Assembly: GCF_002025665.1 (NCBI RefSeq) | Contig: NZ_CP018786.1 | Span: 124,001-188,000, forward strand | Length of the DNA: 64,000 nucleotides | Direction of reading: 5' to 3' | Source of the DNA: Chryseobacterium indologenes | Lineage (GTDB): Bacteria; Bacteroidota; Bacteroidia; Flavobacteriales; Weeksellaceae | In this document: in pieces, positions 51,950 through 60,486 of the stretch | Layout of the letters: each line of letters starts with the position of its first letter | How positions within the stretch are numbered: position 1 is the first letter of the stretch | Notes under the pieces: generated by a model | Seen by the model: only the letters and a program-made list of their open reading frames with translations | Told to the model about the DNA's origin: nothing | Databases searched by the model: none | Made by a program: the position numbers and the translations under genes

Positions 51950-52969
51950 TTATTTATTTATTATTTCTTCAATTTTTTGCTTTGCTTTCTCTGATGTCAG
52001 TTGCTGAATTACTTTTTGCAATTCCGGATAATTATTCATCTGTTCCCATGAGTCTGCAAATTGGGTAATATTCTGTATCCCTTTTTCAAGGCTGGCCATG
52101 AAATGTTGCTTTCTCTGAATCAATCCTCGGAATACATAGGCTCCTAATACTTGCAGAAATCTCATCATCTGAATAGGCATCACTGCATTTTTCAACTGCA
52201 TTCTTGTTTCAGGATTTTCAAACTGTTGAATATAATATTCCAGCATTTCCTGTTTGAAATCTTCCGGGAAATTGGCTTTAGCCTGAAAAAGAAAAGAGAT
52301 GACATCATACATTAACGGACCTTTCATTGCCGATTGGTAATCGATGAAAGAGACTTCATTTTTTTCATTCACCATAATATTTCTTGCCTGAAAATCTCGG
52401 ATCATAATTCCTTTAGGTTCAAGATTTTCAATAAGTACAACAATTTTTTTAAACTCTTTCAGAAGAGTAGATTTATTGTATTCAAGTTCCAGAAAATCGG
52501 CGACAAAATTTTTGAAGTAATAAAGATCATGAATCACGGGAAGTTCATCATAACTTTCATATTCAAAGGTTTTTGAAAAATCAATTTTTCCCTGGGTCTG
52601 TATCTGCAGTTGGAAAAGCTTTTCTAAGGTCTGCTTAACCAAAGATTTTACAGTAGGAGATAATTGTTCTTTTGTAATCACCTCGGAAAGTGTCTGCTGC
52701 CCTAAAAACTCCTGAATGTACATTTTTCTGTCATCAGAAACAGCAATGATAGAAGGGGTATTGAGATTCAACCCGGAGAATACTTCGGAATAGTAAAGAA
52801 AACTTTCATTTTCCGGAAGATTTTCATTGTACGTGATGATGTATTTTTCAATGCCTGTAGTGGCCAGAAAATTGACCCTCGCAGAGCCGCTTTGAGCTAA
52901 TGTGACGAATTCAGAAGATTTTTTACCTATATGGTTTTCAAAAAATCGTTTTGCGTTATCAGAAGTCAT
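51950..52969 (-). CDS. Aminoglycoside-phosphotransferase-fold kinase, AmgK-like
   Basis: 339 aa. ARVNFLATTGIEKYIITYNE at the N-terminal lobe, then the catalytic loop GIMIRDFQARNIMVNEKNE (Asp and Asn) and metal motif SFIDYQSAMKGPLMYDVISF match the APH-fold sugar kinases of the AmgK type, which phosphorylate N-acetylmuramate/GlcNAc at the anomeric position. It is not an antibiotic-resistance gene by context. It is the first gene of the set with RapZ-C and the MurU-like transferase. A -7 box TATATTTG (52980-52987) lies 10 nt before its start. Confidence 0.8.
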   Translation of the reverse strand: MTSDNAKRFFENHIGKKSSEFVTLAQSGSARVNFLATTGIEKYIITYNENLPENESFLYYSEVFSGLNLNTPSIIAVSDDRKMYIQEFLGQQTLSEVITKEQLSPTVKSLVKQTLEKLFQLQIQTQGKIDFSKTFEYESYDELPVIHDLYYFKNFVADFLELEYNKSTLLKEFKKIVVLIENLEPKGIMIRDFQARNIMVNEKNEVSFIDYQSAMKGPLMYDVISFLFQAKANFPEDFKQEMLEYYIQQFENPETRMQLKNAVMPIQMMRFLQVLGAYVFRGLIQRKQHFMASLEKGIQNITQFADSWEQMNNYPELQKVIQQLTSEKAKQKIEEIINK

Positions 52970-52979
52970 AATATGAAAA

Positions 52980-52987
52980 CAAATATA
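52980..52987 (-). promoter_or_regulatory. -7 box for the AmgK-like gene set
   Basis: TATATTTG on the - strand, 10 nt before the start codon. Confidence 0.6.
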
Positions 52988-53186
52988 CTAAATTAACATG
53001 AGTTGGAAATGATAGATTTAAGAAGTGATGGATGAAGATCAAAGAGTTATTATTAGGGAGATGTAGAATTTTGGTTTTATTGATTGTTTTTGTGAAAAAT
53101 TTTCAGTGTAAGCCTAGCAATTATACGGTTTGAACTCTTGTTTTTAACTTTCTTCATTCAAATTCAGGATATTACAAGCTAATTTT

Positions 53187-53194
53187 TATCTTTG
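53187..53194 (+). promoter_or_regulatory. -7 box for xrtF
   Basis: TATCTTTG ends only 4 nt before the ATG at 53199, so the transcript is probably leaderless. Confidence 0.65.
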
Positions 53195-53198
53195 TATT

Positions 53199-53729
53199 AT
53201 GCTGAAAGACTTTAAACCTGTTTTGGGTATTTTATTGCGTTTTATTATTATTTATCTGGTGCTGCTTTTTGCCTATCAGTTCTATCTGAATAGTGGGAAA
53301 GACTCCGGATTGGATTCTTTTTCAAGGATGATTGCCAATCAGGTAACGTCTCTTCAGAATGCGATAGGTTACCCCACAGAACTTTATGACGATGTAAAGA
53401 ACGAACAGGTTTGGTTTTATGTTAAACAGAATTATGTGACGAGAATGGTAGAGGGCTGTAATGCGATTTCTGTTATCATTTTATTTGTGTCTTTTGTTTT
53501 TGCTTTTTATAAAGGAACGAAAACTTTTGTTTTTGTGGGAGCAGGATTAGTATTATTGTACGTTATCAATCTTTTAAGAATTGTAGGATTGAATATTGTG
53601 ATGTCAGATCATAAAGAATACGGAAAGATGTTTCACGATTTTATTTTTCCTGCCATTATTTATGGAAGTGTGGTTGTCCTTTGGCTGATCTGGATTAAAT
53701 TTTTTGCCTTAAAACATGAAAATTCTTAG
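53199..53729 (+). CDS. xrtF: Exosortase family protein XrtF
   Basis: 176 aa, multi-pass membrane protein. The exosortase/archaeosortase active-site triad is visible as Cys87 in MVEGCNAISV, Arg127 in INLLRIVGLN and His146 in MFHDFIFP. Exosortases cut C-terminal tripartite signals and attach proteins to the envelope. XrtF is the short flavobacterial form and always comes with the small membrane protein encoded next. Its substrates are not identified here: I saw no PEP-CTERM-like tail in this window. The next gene overlaps by 14 nt. Confidence 0.9.
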   Translation: MLKDFKPVLGILLRFIIIYLVLLFAYQFYLNSGKDSGLDSFSRMIANQVTSLQNAIGYPTELYDDVKNEQVWFYVKQNYVTRMVEGCNAISVIILFVSFVFAFYKGTKTFVFVGAGLVLLYVINLLRIVGLNIVMSDHKEYGKMFHDFIFPAIIYGSVVVLWLIWIKFFALKHENS

Positions 53730-54153
53730 CTGGTTTGTGGTTCTCGCAGGTGTATGCGGATTGATTGGGGTAAGAGCTCTAGAAGGAACTCTTTTTTATG
53801 ACCCTTTTTTAGATTACTTTCACGAAGCCAATAAACATATTGAGTTCCCTGTCTTTGAGTGGGGAAAACTGATTACAGGATATGTGTTCAGATTTATTTT
53901 AAATCTTCTTTTTTCCTGCCTGATTATTTATGGTTTATTTAAAAATAAAGAATGGACTTTGCAGGGAGCTGTAATGATGATTGTCGTTTTTGCCATTACA
54001 TTCCCGATTTACCTGTACTGTATTCACAGCAAATTTGAAATAGGATATCTTTTTTCTTTTTATATGAGAAGATTCGTAATTCAGCCTTTGATTATCCTTT
54101 TGATTGTTCCGATGTTCTATTATCGAAAACAGATGGCTCTTAAATCAAATTGA
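53716..54153 (+). CDS. Exosortase F system-associated membrane protein
   Basis: 145 aa with four hydrophobic segments. LSWFVVLAGVCGLIGVRALE, LFYDPFLDYFHEANKHIEFP (LFYDPFLxYF is the family tag) and a conserved RFILNLLFSCLIIYGLF. It overlaps xrtF by 14 nt, which implies translational coupling and joint function. The role within the exosortase system is unknown. Confidence 0.88.
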   Translation: MKILSWFVVLAGVCGLIGVRALEGTLFYDPFLDYFHEANKHIEFPVFEWGKLITGYVFRFILNLLFSCLIIYGLFKNKEWTLQGAVMMIVVFAITFPIYLYCIHSKFEIGYLFSFYMRRFVIQPLIILLIVPMFYYRKQMALKSN

Positions 54154-54174
54154 TAAAACCAAAACTGAATTTCC

Positions 54175-55182
54175 TTACTCATCTTCAGAGATGGTATGTT
54201 TATCTACACTTGTAACATTTTCCGGGGTCCATTCTACCCGTTTGATAAAGCTTTTTTCGCGAACAGGACATTCTTTGATCTGGCAGATTGAACATGAAAT
54301 TGGTTTACAGTCATCCATATGAAAATTGAACTCAATAGTACGTTTAATATTTTTAGCAAGAAGGATGATTACCTTTTCCATTTCTCCGTGGGCATCACGC
54401 AGATCATAATACCATGGAAGGGTAATATGGGCATCAATATGCAGGGAAGATCCGAATTGTTGAATTTTCATATTGTGTACATCAATCCATTCTATTTGTC
54501 TGTTTTCTTCAAGGATTTTAATCACCTGATTTAGTATTTCAGGATCCTGCTCGTCCATAATGCCGCTCAGAGATTTTCGAACGATTTTATAGCCTACAAA
54601 TATGATATAAAGCCCAAAGCTTAATGCTACTACTGAATCCAGCCAATAAATTTTGGTGAAGTAAACAATAATTAAACTGGCAACCACGCCAAGGGTTGTA
54701 ATGGTATCCGACTGAAGATGTTTACCGGATGAAATAAGAACAAGAGAGTTTTCTCTTTCTCCTTTTTTAATAGAAATATATCCCAGCAAATAATTAATAA
54801 CTGCAGTGGCAGCAATAATCCATATCCCAAGATCAATTTTACTCAGTGTTTTTCCTACAATAAGACTGTGAATTCCTTCGTAGATAATCATAACACCGGC
54901 TATGGCAATCAAAGCTCCTTCAATTCCGGAAGTCACGAATTCTACTTTCCCATGGCCATACGGATGGTCATCATCTTTAGGTTTGGCCGCAAGATGAAGA
55001 GAATAAAGTCCCATGAATGCACTGATGACATTAACGATACTTTCCATAGCATCAGAAAATACAGCATCAGAATTGGTAAGCTTCCATGCAATAATTTTTC
55101 CGACAAAAAGGATGATTCCAAATGTGGCAATAAGCTTCTGGAATCCTATTTTCTCTTTATGGGTATTTTTCTGGGTATTCAT
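54175..55182 (-). CDS. Cation diffusion facilitator (CDF) transporter
   Basis: 335 aa with five to six membrane segments (about 15-215) and a cytoplasmic C-terminal domain (about 220-310). Metal-site motifs are SDAVFSDAMESIVNVISAF and DDHPYGHGKVEFVTSGIEG in the N-terminal half and YWLDSVVALSFGLYIIFVG (Asp of the second site). The C-terminal tail adds CKPISCSICQIKECPVREKS, a Cys-rich extension that might bind metal. It exports Zn2+, Fe2+ or similar divalent ions by proton antiport. It ends convergently 21 nt from the exosortase operon. Confidence 0.9.
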   Translation of the reverse strand: MNTQKNTHKEKIGFQKLIATFGIILFVGKIIAWKLTNSDAVFSDAMESIVNVISAFMGLYSLHLAAKPKDDDHPYGHGKVEFVTSGIEGALIAIAGVMIIYEGIHSLIVGKTLSKIDLGIWIIAATAVINYLLGYISIKKGERENSLVLISSGKHLQSDTITTLGVVASLIIVYFTKIYWLDSVVALSFGLYIIFVGYKIVRKSLSGIMDEQDPEILNQVIKILEENRQIEWIDVHNMKIQQFGSSLHIDAHITLPWYYDLRDAHGEMEKVIILLAKNIKRTIEFNFHMDDCKPISCSICQIKECPVREKSFIKRVEWTPENVTSVDKHTISEDE

Positions 55183-55198
55183 ACTGTGTTTGATAAAA

Positions 55199-55228
55199 AA
55201 AAGAATCTCAATTCTGAGACTCTTTTTA
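55199..55228 (-). terminator. Hairpin between asd and the CDF gene
   Basis: AAAGAATCTCA (55200-55210) pairs with TGAGACTCTTT (55215-55225) with one mismatch; the - strand continues T-rich. It probably ends the asd transcript. Confidence 0.65.
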
Positions 55229-55238
55229 TTTTGTTAGT

Positions 55239-56231
55239 TTATACTAAGTTGTTTGCTACAAGGTATTCTGCAATTTGTACAGCGTTTGTTGCTGCTCCTT
55301 TCCTCAGATTGTCTGCAACGATCCAGAGGTTGAGTGTTTTGGGCTGCGAAAGGTCTCTTCTGATTCTTCCCACAAAGACCTCATCTTTTCCTTCTGAATA
55401 CAGAGGCATCGGGTAGTGGTTGTTTTTTACATCATCCATTACAATGACTCCCGGAGTTTCAGCTAAGATTTTTCTTACTTCATCCAGTTCAAATTCATTT
55501 TCGAATTCAATATTTACACTTTCAGAATGTCCTCCCTGAACCGGAACTCTTACAGCAGTTGCTGTTAAGTTAAAGGTATCGTCTCCTAAAATCTTCTTAG
55601 GTTCCTTCATCAGTTTGATCTCTTCTTTGGTGTAGTCATCTTCTGCAAACACATCACAGTGTGGTAATGCATTTTTGAAAATCTGATAAGGATACACTTT
55701 TTCAGTAGAATCATCTCCGCTGATTTCACCGTTTAACTGGTCTACAGCAGCTTTACCTGTACCTGTTACAGACTGATAGGTAGAAACAATTACTCTTTTT
55801 AAATCATATTTTTTGTTCAAAGGTCCAAGAACCATGACCAACTGAATGGTAGAACAATTCGGATTTGCAATGATTTTATCTTCTTTTGTTAGGACATCAG
55901 CATTGATTTCCGGAACAACTAATTTTTTGTCAGGATCCATTCTCCATGCAGAAGAATTGTCAATTACTGTTGTTCCTGCTTCTGCAAATAAAGGAGCAAA
56001 TTCAAGAGAAGTAGAACCACCTGCAGAGAAGATTGCAATATCCGGTTTGGCAGCTATAGCGTCCTTCATGCTTACGATGGTAAATTCCTTCTGTTTATAC
56101 TTCACCTTCTTGCCTACAGATCTTTCGGATGCTACCGGGATTAATTCTGTTACAGGGAAGTTTCTCTCCTCCAAAACTTTAAGCATAACTTGTCCAACCA
56201 TTCCTGTTGAACCTACTACAGCTACTTTCAT
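55239..56231 (-). CDS. asd: Aspartate-semialdehyde dehydrogenase
   Basis: 330 aa. VAVVGSTGMVGQVMLKVLEE (NADP site), NPNCSTIQLVMVLGPL (catalytic Cys), STYQSVTGTGKAAVDQLNGE, and RVPVQGGHSESVNIEF (catalytic His) are diagnostic. It reduces aspartyl phosphate to aspartate semialdehyde for lysine/diaminopimelate, threonine and methionine synthesis. It is a single gene with a following hairpin. Confidence 0.96.
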   Translation of the reverse strand: MKVAVVGSTGMVGQVMLKVLEERNFPVTELIPVASERSVGKKVKYKQKEFTIVSMKDAIAAKPDIAIFSAGGSTSLEFAPLFAEAGTTVIDNSSAWRMDPDKKLVVPEINADVLTKEDKIIANPNCSTIQLVMVLGPLNKKYDLKRVIVSTYQSVTGTGKAAVDQLNGEISGDDSTEKVYPYQIFKNALPHCDVFAEDDYTKEEIKLMKEPKKILGDDTFNLTATAVRVPVQGGHSESVNIEFENEFELDEVRKILAETPGVIVMDDVKNNHYPMPLYSEGKDEVFVGRIRRDLSQPKTLNLWIVADNLRKGAATNAVQIAEYLVANNLV

Positions 56232-56298
56232 TGATTTAATTAAAAATTTAAGATTAAACTATTTATAAATTATAACGCATATAATTTCTTTGTCTGTT

Positions 56299-56730
56299 TT
56301 AAGCCCCGAAGACTCTTGTCCAAGGGAATGCAAATGCAAATAAACCTACTGCAATCAGTCCCATAATTACTACTCCTAAAGAAATAGTATCATTGGATTT
56401 TACTTTTTTGTTGACAATGGTCATCAAAACTGCAGCAATAAGCATAGAGAATGGATGTTCAACATATTGGAATCTTAATGCTGCATTTTTCATTACTTCT
56501 CCCATGTTTAAACCTTTGCTGAAAGTGGTGATCAGCATAATGATCCCTAATAAAAACTGAACGTGGAAGAAAATCATTGTGAAAAGAGTTGTTTTCTTCA
56601 AAAATTTGTTCACTTTTCCACTGAAACCGAACATGGTAGCTAAAAGTGCAATGACAAATAATGTTACCAAAAGAATTTCAAGATACCCGAAACCTTTATG
56701 GGCATTAAGTAAAATGTTGTAAAAATCCAT
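56299..56730 (-). CDS. Small four-helix membrane protein
   Basis: 143 aa from the ATG at 56730 (MDFYNILLNAHKGFGYLEIL); the longer ORF would include the promoter. Four hydrophobic helices are evident (LEILLVTLFVIALLATMFGF, LFTMIFFHVQFLLGIIMLIT, FSMLIAAVLMTIVN, LGVVIMGLIAVGLFAFAFPW). His residues in NAHKG, FFHVQ and VEHPF are placed as in cytochrome-b-like flavobacterial proteins and could bind haem. No function is proven. Confidence 0.78.
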   Translation of the reverse strand: MDFYNILLNAHKGFGYLEILLVTLFVIALLATMFGFSGKVNKFLKKTTLFTMIFFHVQFLLGIIMLITTFSKGLNMGEVMKNAALRFQYVEHPFSMLIAAVLMTIVNKKVKSNDTISLGVVIMGLIAVGLFAFAFPWTRVFGA

Positions 56731-56749
56731 AATCCTATTTTTTTGTACA

Positions 56750-56784
56750 CAAAGATAACAAAAATCCCGGCTCAAAGCCGGGAT
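56750..56784 (-). promoter_or_regulatory. TonB-receptor terminator directly joined to the next gene's -7 box
   Basis: ATCCCGGCT (56764-56772) and AGCCGGGAT (56776-56784) form a strong stem with a 3-nt loop followed by T on the - strand, 32 nt past the receptor stop. The next - strand bases contain TATCTTTG (56750-56757), a -7 box 19 nt before the ATG at 56730. Confidence 0.75.
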
Positions 56785-56816
56785 TGATATTTATAAAATC
56801 TAATATTGTGATATTA

Positions 56817-59405
56817 TTAGAAGTTGAATGATAATGTAGTAGACCAAGTTCTCCCGAATCCGAAGAATACTCTGTTTGAAGGATCAAGTCCTTTGTACAA
56901 TGTAGCCTGGTAAGCATCATATTTCTGTTGAGCAGTTGTTGTAACTCCACCAGTTGTAGTGGTAGTAAAGTCACCAAGCTCTTTAGTTTTGATGTTTGTA
57001 GCACCATCTTGAATATAAGTAGTATCAAACAAGTTGTATACGTTTACACCAAGAGTAAAATATTGGCTTGGATTTTTCAATTTAATCTTATAAGATGCAC
57101 CTATGTTGAATAAATTAAAGTCAGGTAATTTTAAAGCTTCGTTTCCTGGTTTAATGAAGTCATTCATATTCATTGCTGAATAAATTCTTCCTACATATTG
57201 CCAGTTACCATAGATTCTAAGATCTGTAACCGGAGTTACTGTAAATCCTAATGAAGATGTGGTCTGTGGAACACTGTTATTGGTTCCTCCTACATTTACT
57301 TTATCTAAATAAAGAGTAGAAGTGTTAGATCCGTCTGTTAGGATAGGAGTGTTATCATCCTGGAAGTTTGATCCTGTTGCATTTCCTTTGTATTTGTAAT
57401 CTCCCCAAGAGAACATACCTTGAAGTTCTAAGAATCTGTTTACTCTATAAGTAGCTTCAGCTTCAACTCCTTGGTGAAGTTGAGTAATTCCACTGATTTC
57501 AGAATATCCTCTGATACCATTTCCAAAGTCTACACCTCCTCTTCTGAACCATCTGTCTTTCCACTCAGTTCTATATAAGTTAACTTTTGCATTAAAGTTA
57601 GCTGTTTTGAATCCATAACCTAATTCAACAGAGAAGATTTTCTCATTAGTTAAGTTAGGGTTTACAACCTGTTGGTTACTTGGATATACTGCGCTCATCA
57701 AAGGTTGTTTGCTATAATAACCGATATTAGCGAAAACGTTGTTACTAGCATCGATGTTGTAGTTAGCTCCCCCCTTAATGTTATAACCAAAAAGGTTTTT
57801 GAATCCGGTTTTTCTTTCTACAGCCTGACCTTGTTGAATAGTTCCTGGTTTTGTAAAGTCATCAATTCTCTGATACCCTTGGTTTGAAACGGAACCTTGT
57901 GCATATACTGTTAGTTTTTCAGTAGAATATTCTACTTGCCCAAAACCACTGTACCACAATACTTCACCATCATTACTGAATGCTACTCTGTCTTCCATTG
58001 GTGCATTAGATCCACCGAAAGGATTCCAGTTTAGTTTTTGATAATCGTAAGTATTACGAACAATATTATTTGTAGCTAAATTTTTATTTGTGTTATCTGA
58101 ATAACCAGAAGCTCCATAAAGATCAGAAAGTACTTGGTAGTGATATCCGTAGTAGTATCTGTCATCAGTACCGATAGAGAAGTTCCAGTTATCGTTAATT
58201 TTGTGTTGGAAGTTCATCAAAATTCCGTACCAGTTGTGAGAGTTTACACTTGAGCTACGTACTAAAGTGTTTCCTGATACACCTATAGTTGGAGTTACAG
58301 CTGCATTGGCTGCAAAAATTGTATTATAATTGTAGTGTCCTTCTGCATCAATGAAACTTGGATCTGTAATAGACTTGTTTCCAACTCTACCTAGGTTTCT
58401 TGCTCCACCACCACGTCCGTTTGACATGTAAGCAACGGTACTTAAAGTTGATTTATCACTGATCGTCCAATCCCAGTTCAACATCATTACAGGCTTAGAA
58501 TAATAGTTCATAGCATTGGCTATGTTTGTTCTTCTTCCATCTGCTGATGTATAATATCCATAATCAGAGTTGTATTGTCTGTATGGTGTACCATCATTAT
58601 CCGGGTTGTATTTGATATAGTTCCCAATAGTTGGAGCCCAAGATCTCTGATCGTGCCACTGTGGGGAAGAAGTTATCATAAACTGTAAGTTATGCTTCGC
58701 GCTTGGCTGGTAACCTAAAGCAAAGAAATAAGTATATGATTCGTAATCTGTATTTTGTACATAGGTTCCTCCTGCTTGTCTGGCCATCAAGAATGATGCA
58801 GCCCAACCATTTTCAGATTTTCCGGTATTGTAAGCAAAAGATGTTTTTAAGAAATCGTTATTACCAATACCTAATCTAACTGCTCCACCTTGTTTCATAT
58901 CAGCAGAACGGGTAATGAAGTTCATTGTTCCTCCTACAGAAGCAATTGCTAATTTAGAAGATCCAAGACCTCTTTGTACCTGCATAGTGCTGGTAACGTC
59001 AGATAACCCCGTCCAGTTAGACATATATACGGTACCACTTTCCATATCGTTAACTGGCATACCGTTTACCATTACTGCAATGTTTCTGGATTCAAACCCT
59101 CGCATTGTAAGCTGTGAATCTCCAAAACCACCACCACCTTTTGTAGCATATACAGATGGTGTTGTATTTAACATTTCTACAAGCTCTTGGTTACCTTGTC
59201 TTTCAAGGATCTGAGCTGCTTTGATTGTAGAAACTGCTACCGGTGTTTTTCTATCTTTAGCGATATCTGTAACACCTTTAAGGATTACCTCTTCAATATC
59301 TTTAGACTTAGCTTTCGCTGTATCCTGAACTTGTTGAGCGTAATAAACACTAGCTGTAGATAATGTAATAACCGCAGTTAGTATCGATTTGTTGATTAAT
59401 TTCAT
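56817..59405 (-). CDS. TonB-dependent receptor
   Basis: 862 aa. A signal peptide (about 1-23, ending VYYAQ) is followed by a short TonB-box region, then a plug (about 45-165: VAVSTIKAAQILERQGNQEL, GFGDSQLTMRGFESRNIAVM, VNGMPVNDMESGTVYMSNW, GSSKLAIASVGGTMNFITRS) and a beta-barrel ending in STTLSFNF. Unlike the 44-kb receptor it has no carboxypeptidase-like domain. No partner gene lies beside it, so the substrate (siderophore, vitamin or oligosaccharide) is open. The ~200-nt gap upstream is AT-rich. Confidence 0.9.
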   Translation of the reverse strand: MKLINKSILTAVITLSTASVYYAQQVQDTAKAKSKDIEEVILKGVTDIAKDRKTPVAVSTIKAAQILERQGNQELVEMLNTTPSVYATKGGGGFGDSQLTMRGFESRNIAVMVNGMPVNDMESGTVYMSNWTGLSDVTSTMQVQRGLGSSKLAIASVGGTMNFITRSADMKQGGAVRLGIGNNDFLKTSFAYNTGKSENGWAASFLMARQAGGTYVQNTDYESYTYFFALGYQPSAKHNLQFMITSSPQWHDQRSWAPTIGNYIKYNPDNDGTPYRQYNSDYGYYTSADGRRTNIANAMNYYSKPVMMLNWDWTISDKSTLSTVAYMSNGRGGGARNLGRVGNKSITDPSFIDAEGHYNYNTIFAANAAVTPTIGVSGNTLVRSSSVNSHNWYGILMNFQHKINDNWNFSIGTDDRYYYGYHYQVLSDLYGASGYSDNTNKNLATNNIVRNTYDYQKLNWNPFGGSNAPMEDRVAFSNDGEVLWYSGFGQVEYSTEKLTVYAQGSVSNQGYQRIDDFTKPGTIQQGQAVERKTGFKNLFGYNIKGGANYNIDASNNVFANIGYYSKQPLMSAVYPSNQQVVNPNLTNEKIFSVELGYGFKTANFNAKVNLYRTEWKDRWFRRGGVDFGNGIRGYSEISGITQLHQGVEAEATYRVNRFLELQGMFSWGDYKYKGNATGSNFQDDNTPILTDGSNTSTLYLDKVNVGGTNNSVPQTTSSLGFTVTPVTDLRIYGNWQYVGRIYSAMNMNDFIKPGNEALKLPDFNLFNIGASYKIKLKNPSQYFTLGVNVYNLFDTTYIQDGATNIKTKELGDFTTTTTGGVTTTAQQKYDAYQATLYKGLDPSNRVFFGFGRTWSTTLSFNF

Positions 59406-59613
59406 AATCGTTAGTAATAATTAGATTTAATTTTCTGCAAAATTCGCAAAATAAAATTTAACTATTATTAACTCAATGTTAATTTTTAATCAGTCTTAAT
59501 AATGTTAAAGCGTTAAAAATCAATATTATGGCTAAAAATTGAATTTTTGTATGAAAAAAGTCATGTTATTGAATTTTTAACAAAGTGGTGGTGTTTTTGT
59601 TAAAAATTCAACG

Positions 59614-60474
59614 CTATTTCACTGCTTTGAGACTCAGATCTATATTCTCAGCAGAGTGTGTAAGGGCTCCTACAGAGATATAGGTAACGCCTGTGGAGGC
59701 AATTTCTTTTAACATATCGCGGGTAATTCCACCTGAAGCTTCAGATTCACAAGAACCGTTAATCATTTTTACAGCTTGCTTCATCATTTTTACATCCATA
59801 TTATCCAACATGATTCTGTCAACTTTTGCATTGATGGCTTCCTGAACTTCTTCAAGGTTTCTGGTTTCAACCTCTATTTTTAATTTTTTCTTATTCTTTT
59901 TAACGTAATCCTTTGCCATTGCTACTGCATTGGTAATGCTTCCATTGTAATCAATATGATTGTCCTTCAGCATGATCATGTCATAAAGACCGTATCTGTG
60001 ATTGGTTCCACCGCCAATAGCCACCGCCCATTTTTCGCACATTCTGAAATTGGGAGTCGTTTTTCTTGTATCTAAAAGTTTAGTTTTTGTCCCTACTAAT
60101 CTGGAATCCCACTCATGGGTAAGGGTAGCGATGCCACTCATTCTCTGCATACAGTTAAGAACAAATCTCTCTGTGGAAAGGATAGATCTTGCGCTTCCTG
60201 TAACAATAAGAGCTACATCTCCAAATTTACATGGAGTTCCATCTTTAATGAAAATCTCTACTTTTAAATTCTTGTCAAATGTTTTAAAAATGATTTCAGC
60301 CAGCTCAACACCTGCAAGAATACAATCCTGTTTTACCAAAAGCTTGGCACTTTGCACAAGATCCTGTGGAATAGTAGAAAGAGTAGAATGGTCACCGTCC
60401 TGAATATCTTCTTCAAGCGCACTTTTTATGAATGCTTTTAATGCTTTATCTGTAACGTATGCTGGTCTTTTCAT
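59614..60474 (-). CDS. nadC: Nicotinate-nucleotide pyrophosphorylase
   Basis: 286 aa. EEDIQDGDHSTLSTIP, LNCMQRMSGIATLTHEW, LLDTRKTTPNFRMCEKWAVA, GGTNHRYGLYDMIMLKDNHI, VETRNLEEVQEAINAKVDRI and EASGGITRDMLKEIASTGV are the NadC quinolinate phosphoribosyltransferase motifs. It turns quinolinate into nicotinate mononucleotide in de novo NAD synthesis. It follows nadB by 12 nt, consistent with an operon; nadA is not in the window. Confidence 0.96.
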   Translation of the reverse strand: MKRPAYVTDKALKAFIKSALEEDIQDGDHSTLSTIPQDLVQSAKLLVKQDCILAGVELAEIIFKTFDKNLKVEIFIKDGTPCKFGDVALIVTGSARSILSTERFVLNCMQRMSGIATLTHEWDSRLVGTKTKLLDTRKTTPNFRMCEKWAVAIGGGTNHRYGLYDMIMLKDNHIDYNGSITNAVAMAKDYVKKNKKKLKIEVETRNLEEVQEAINAKVDRIMLDNMDVKMMKQAVKMINGSCESEASGGITRDMLKEIASTGVTYISVGALTHSAENIDLSLKAVK

Positions 60475-60486
60475 TATATTATGCTT

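Noticed and set aside
51950..52969. Aminoglycoside resistance gene
   Set aside because: The fold is APH-like, but the catalytic loop and neighbours match the AmgK-type sugar kinases.
56731..56775. Longer N-terminus for the small membrane protein
   Set aside because: It runs through the promoter and terminator tail; the natural start is the ATG at 56730.
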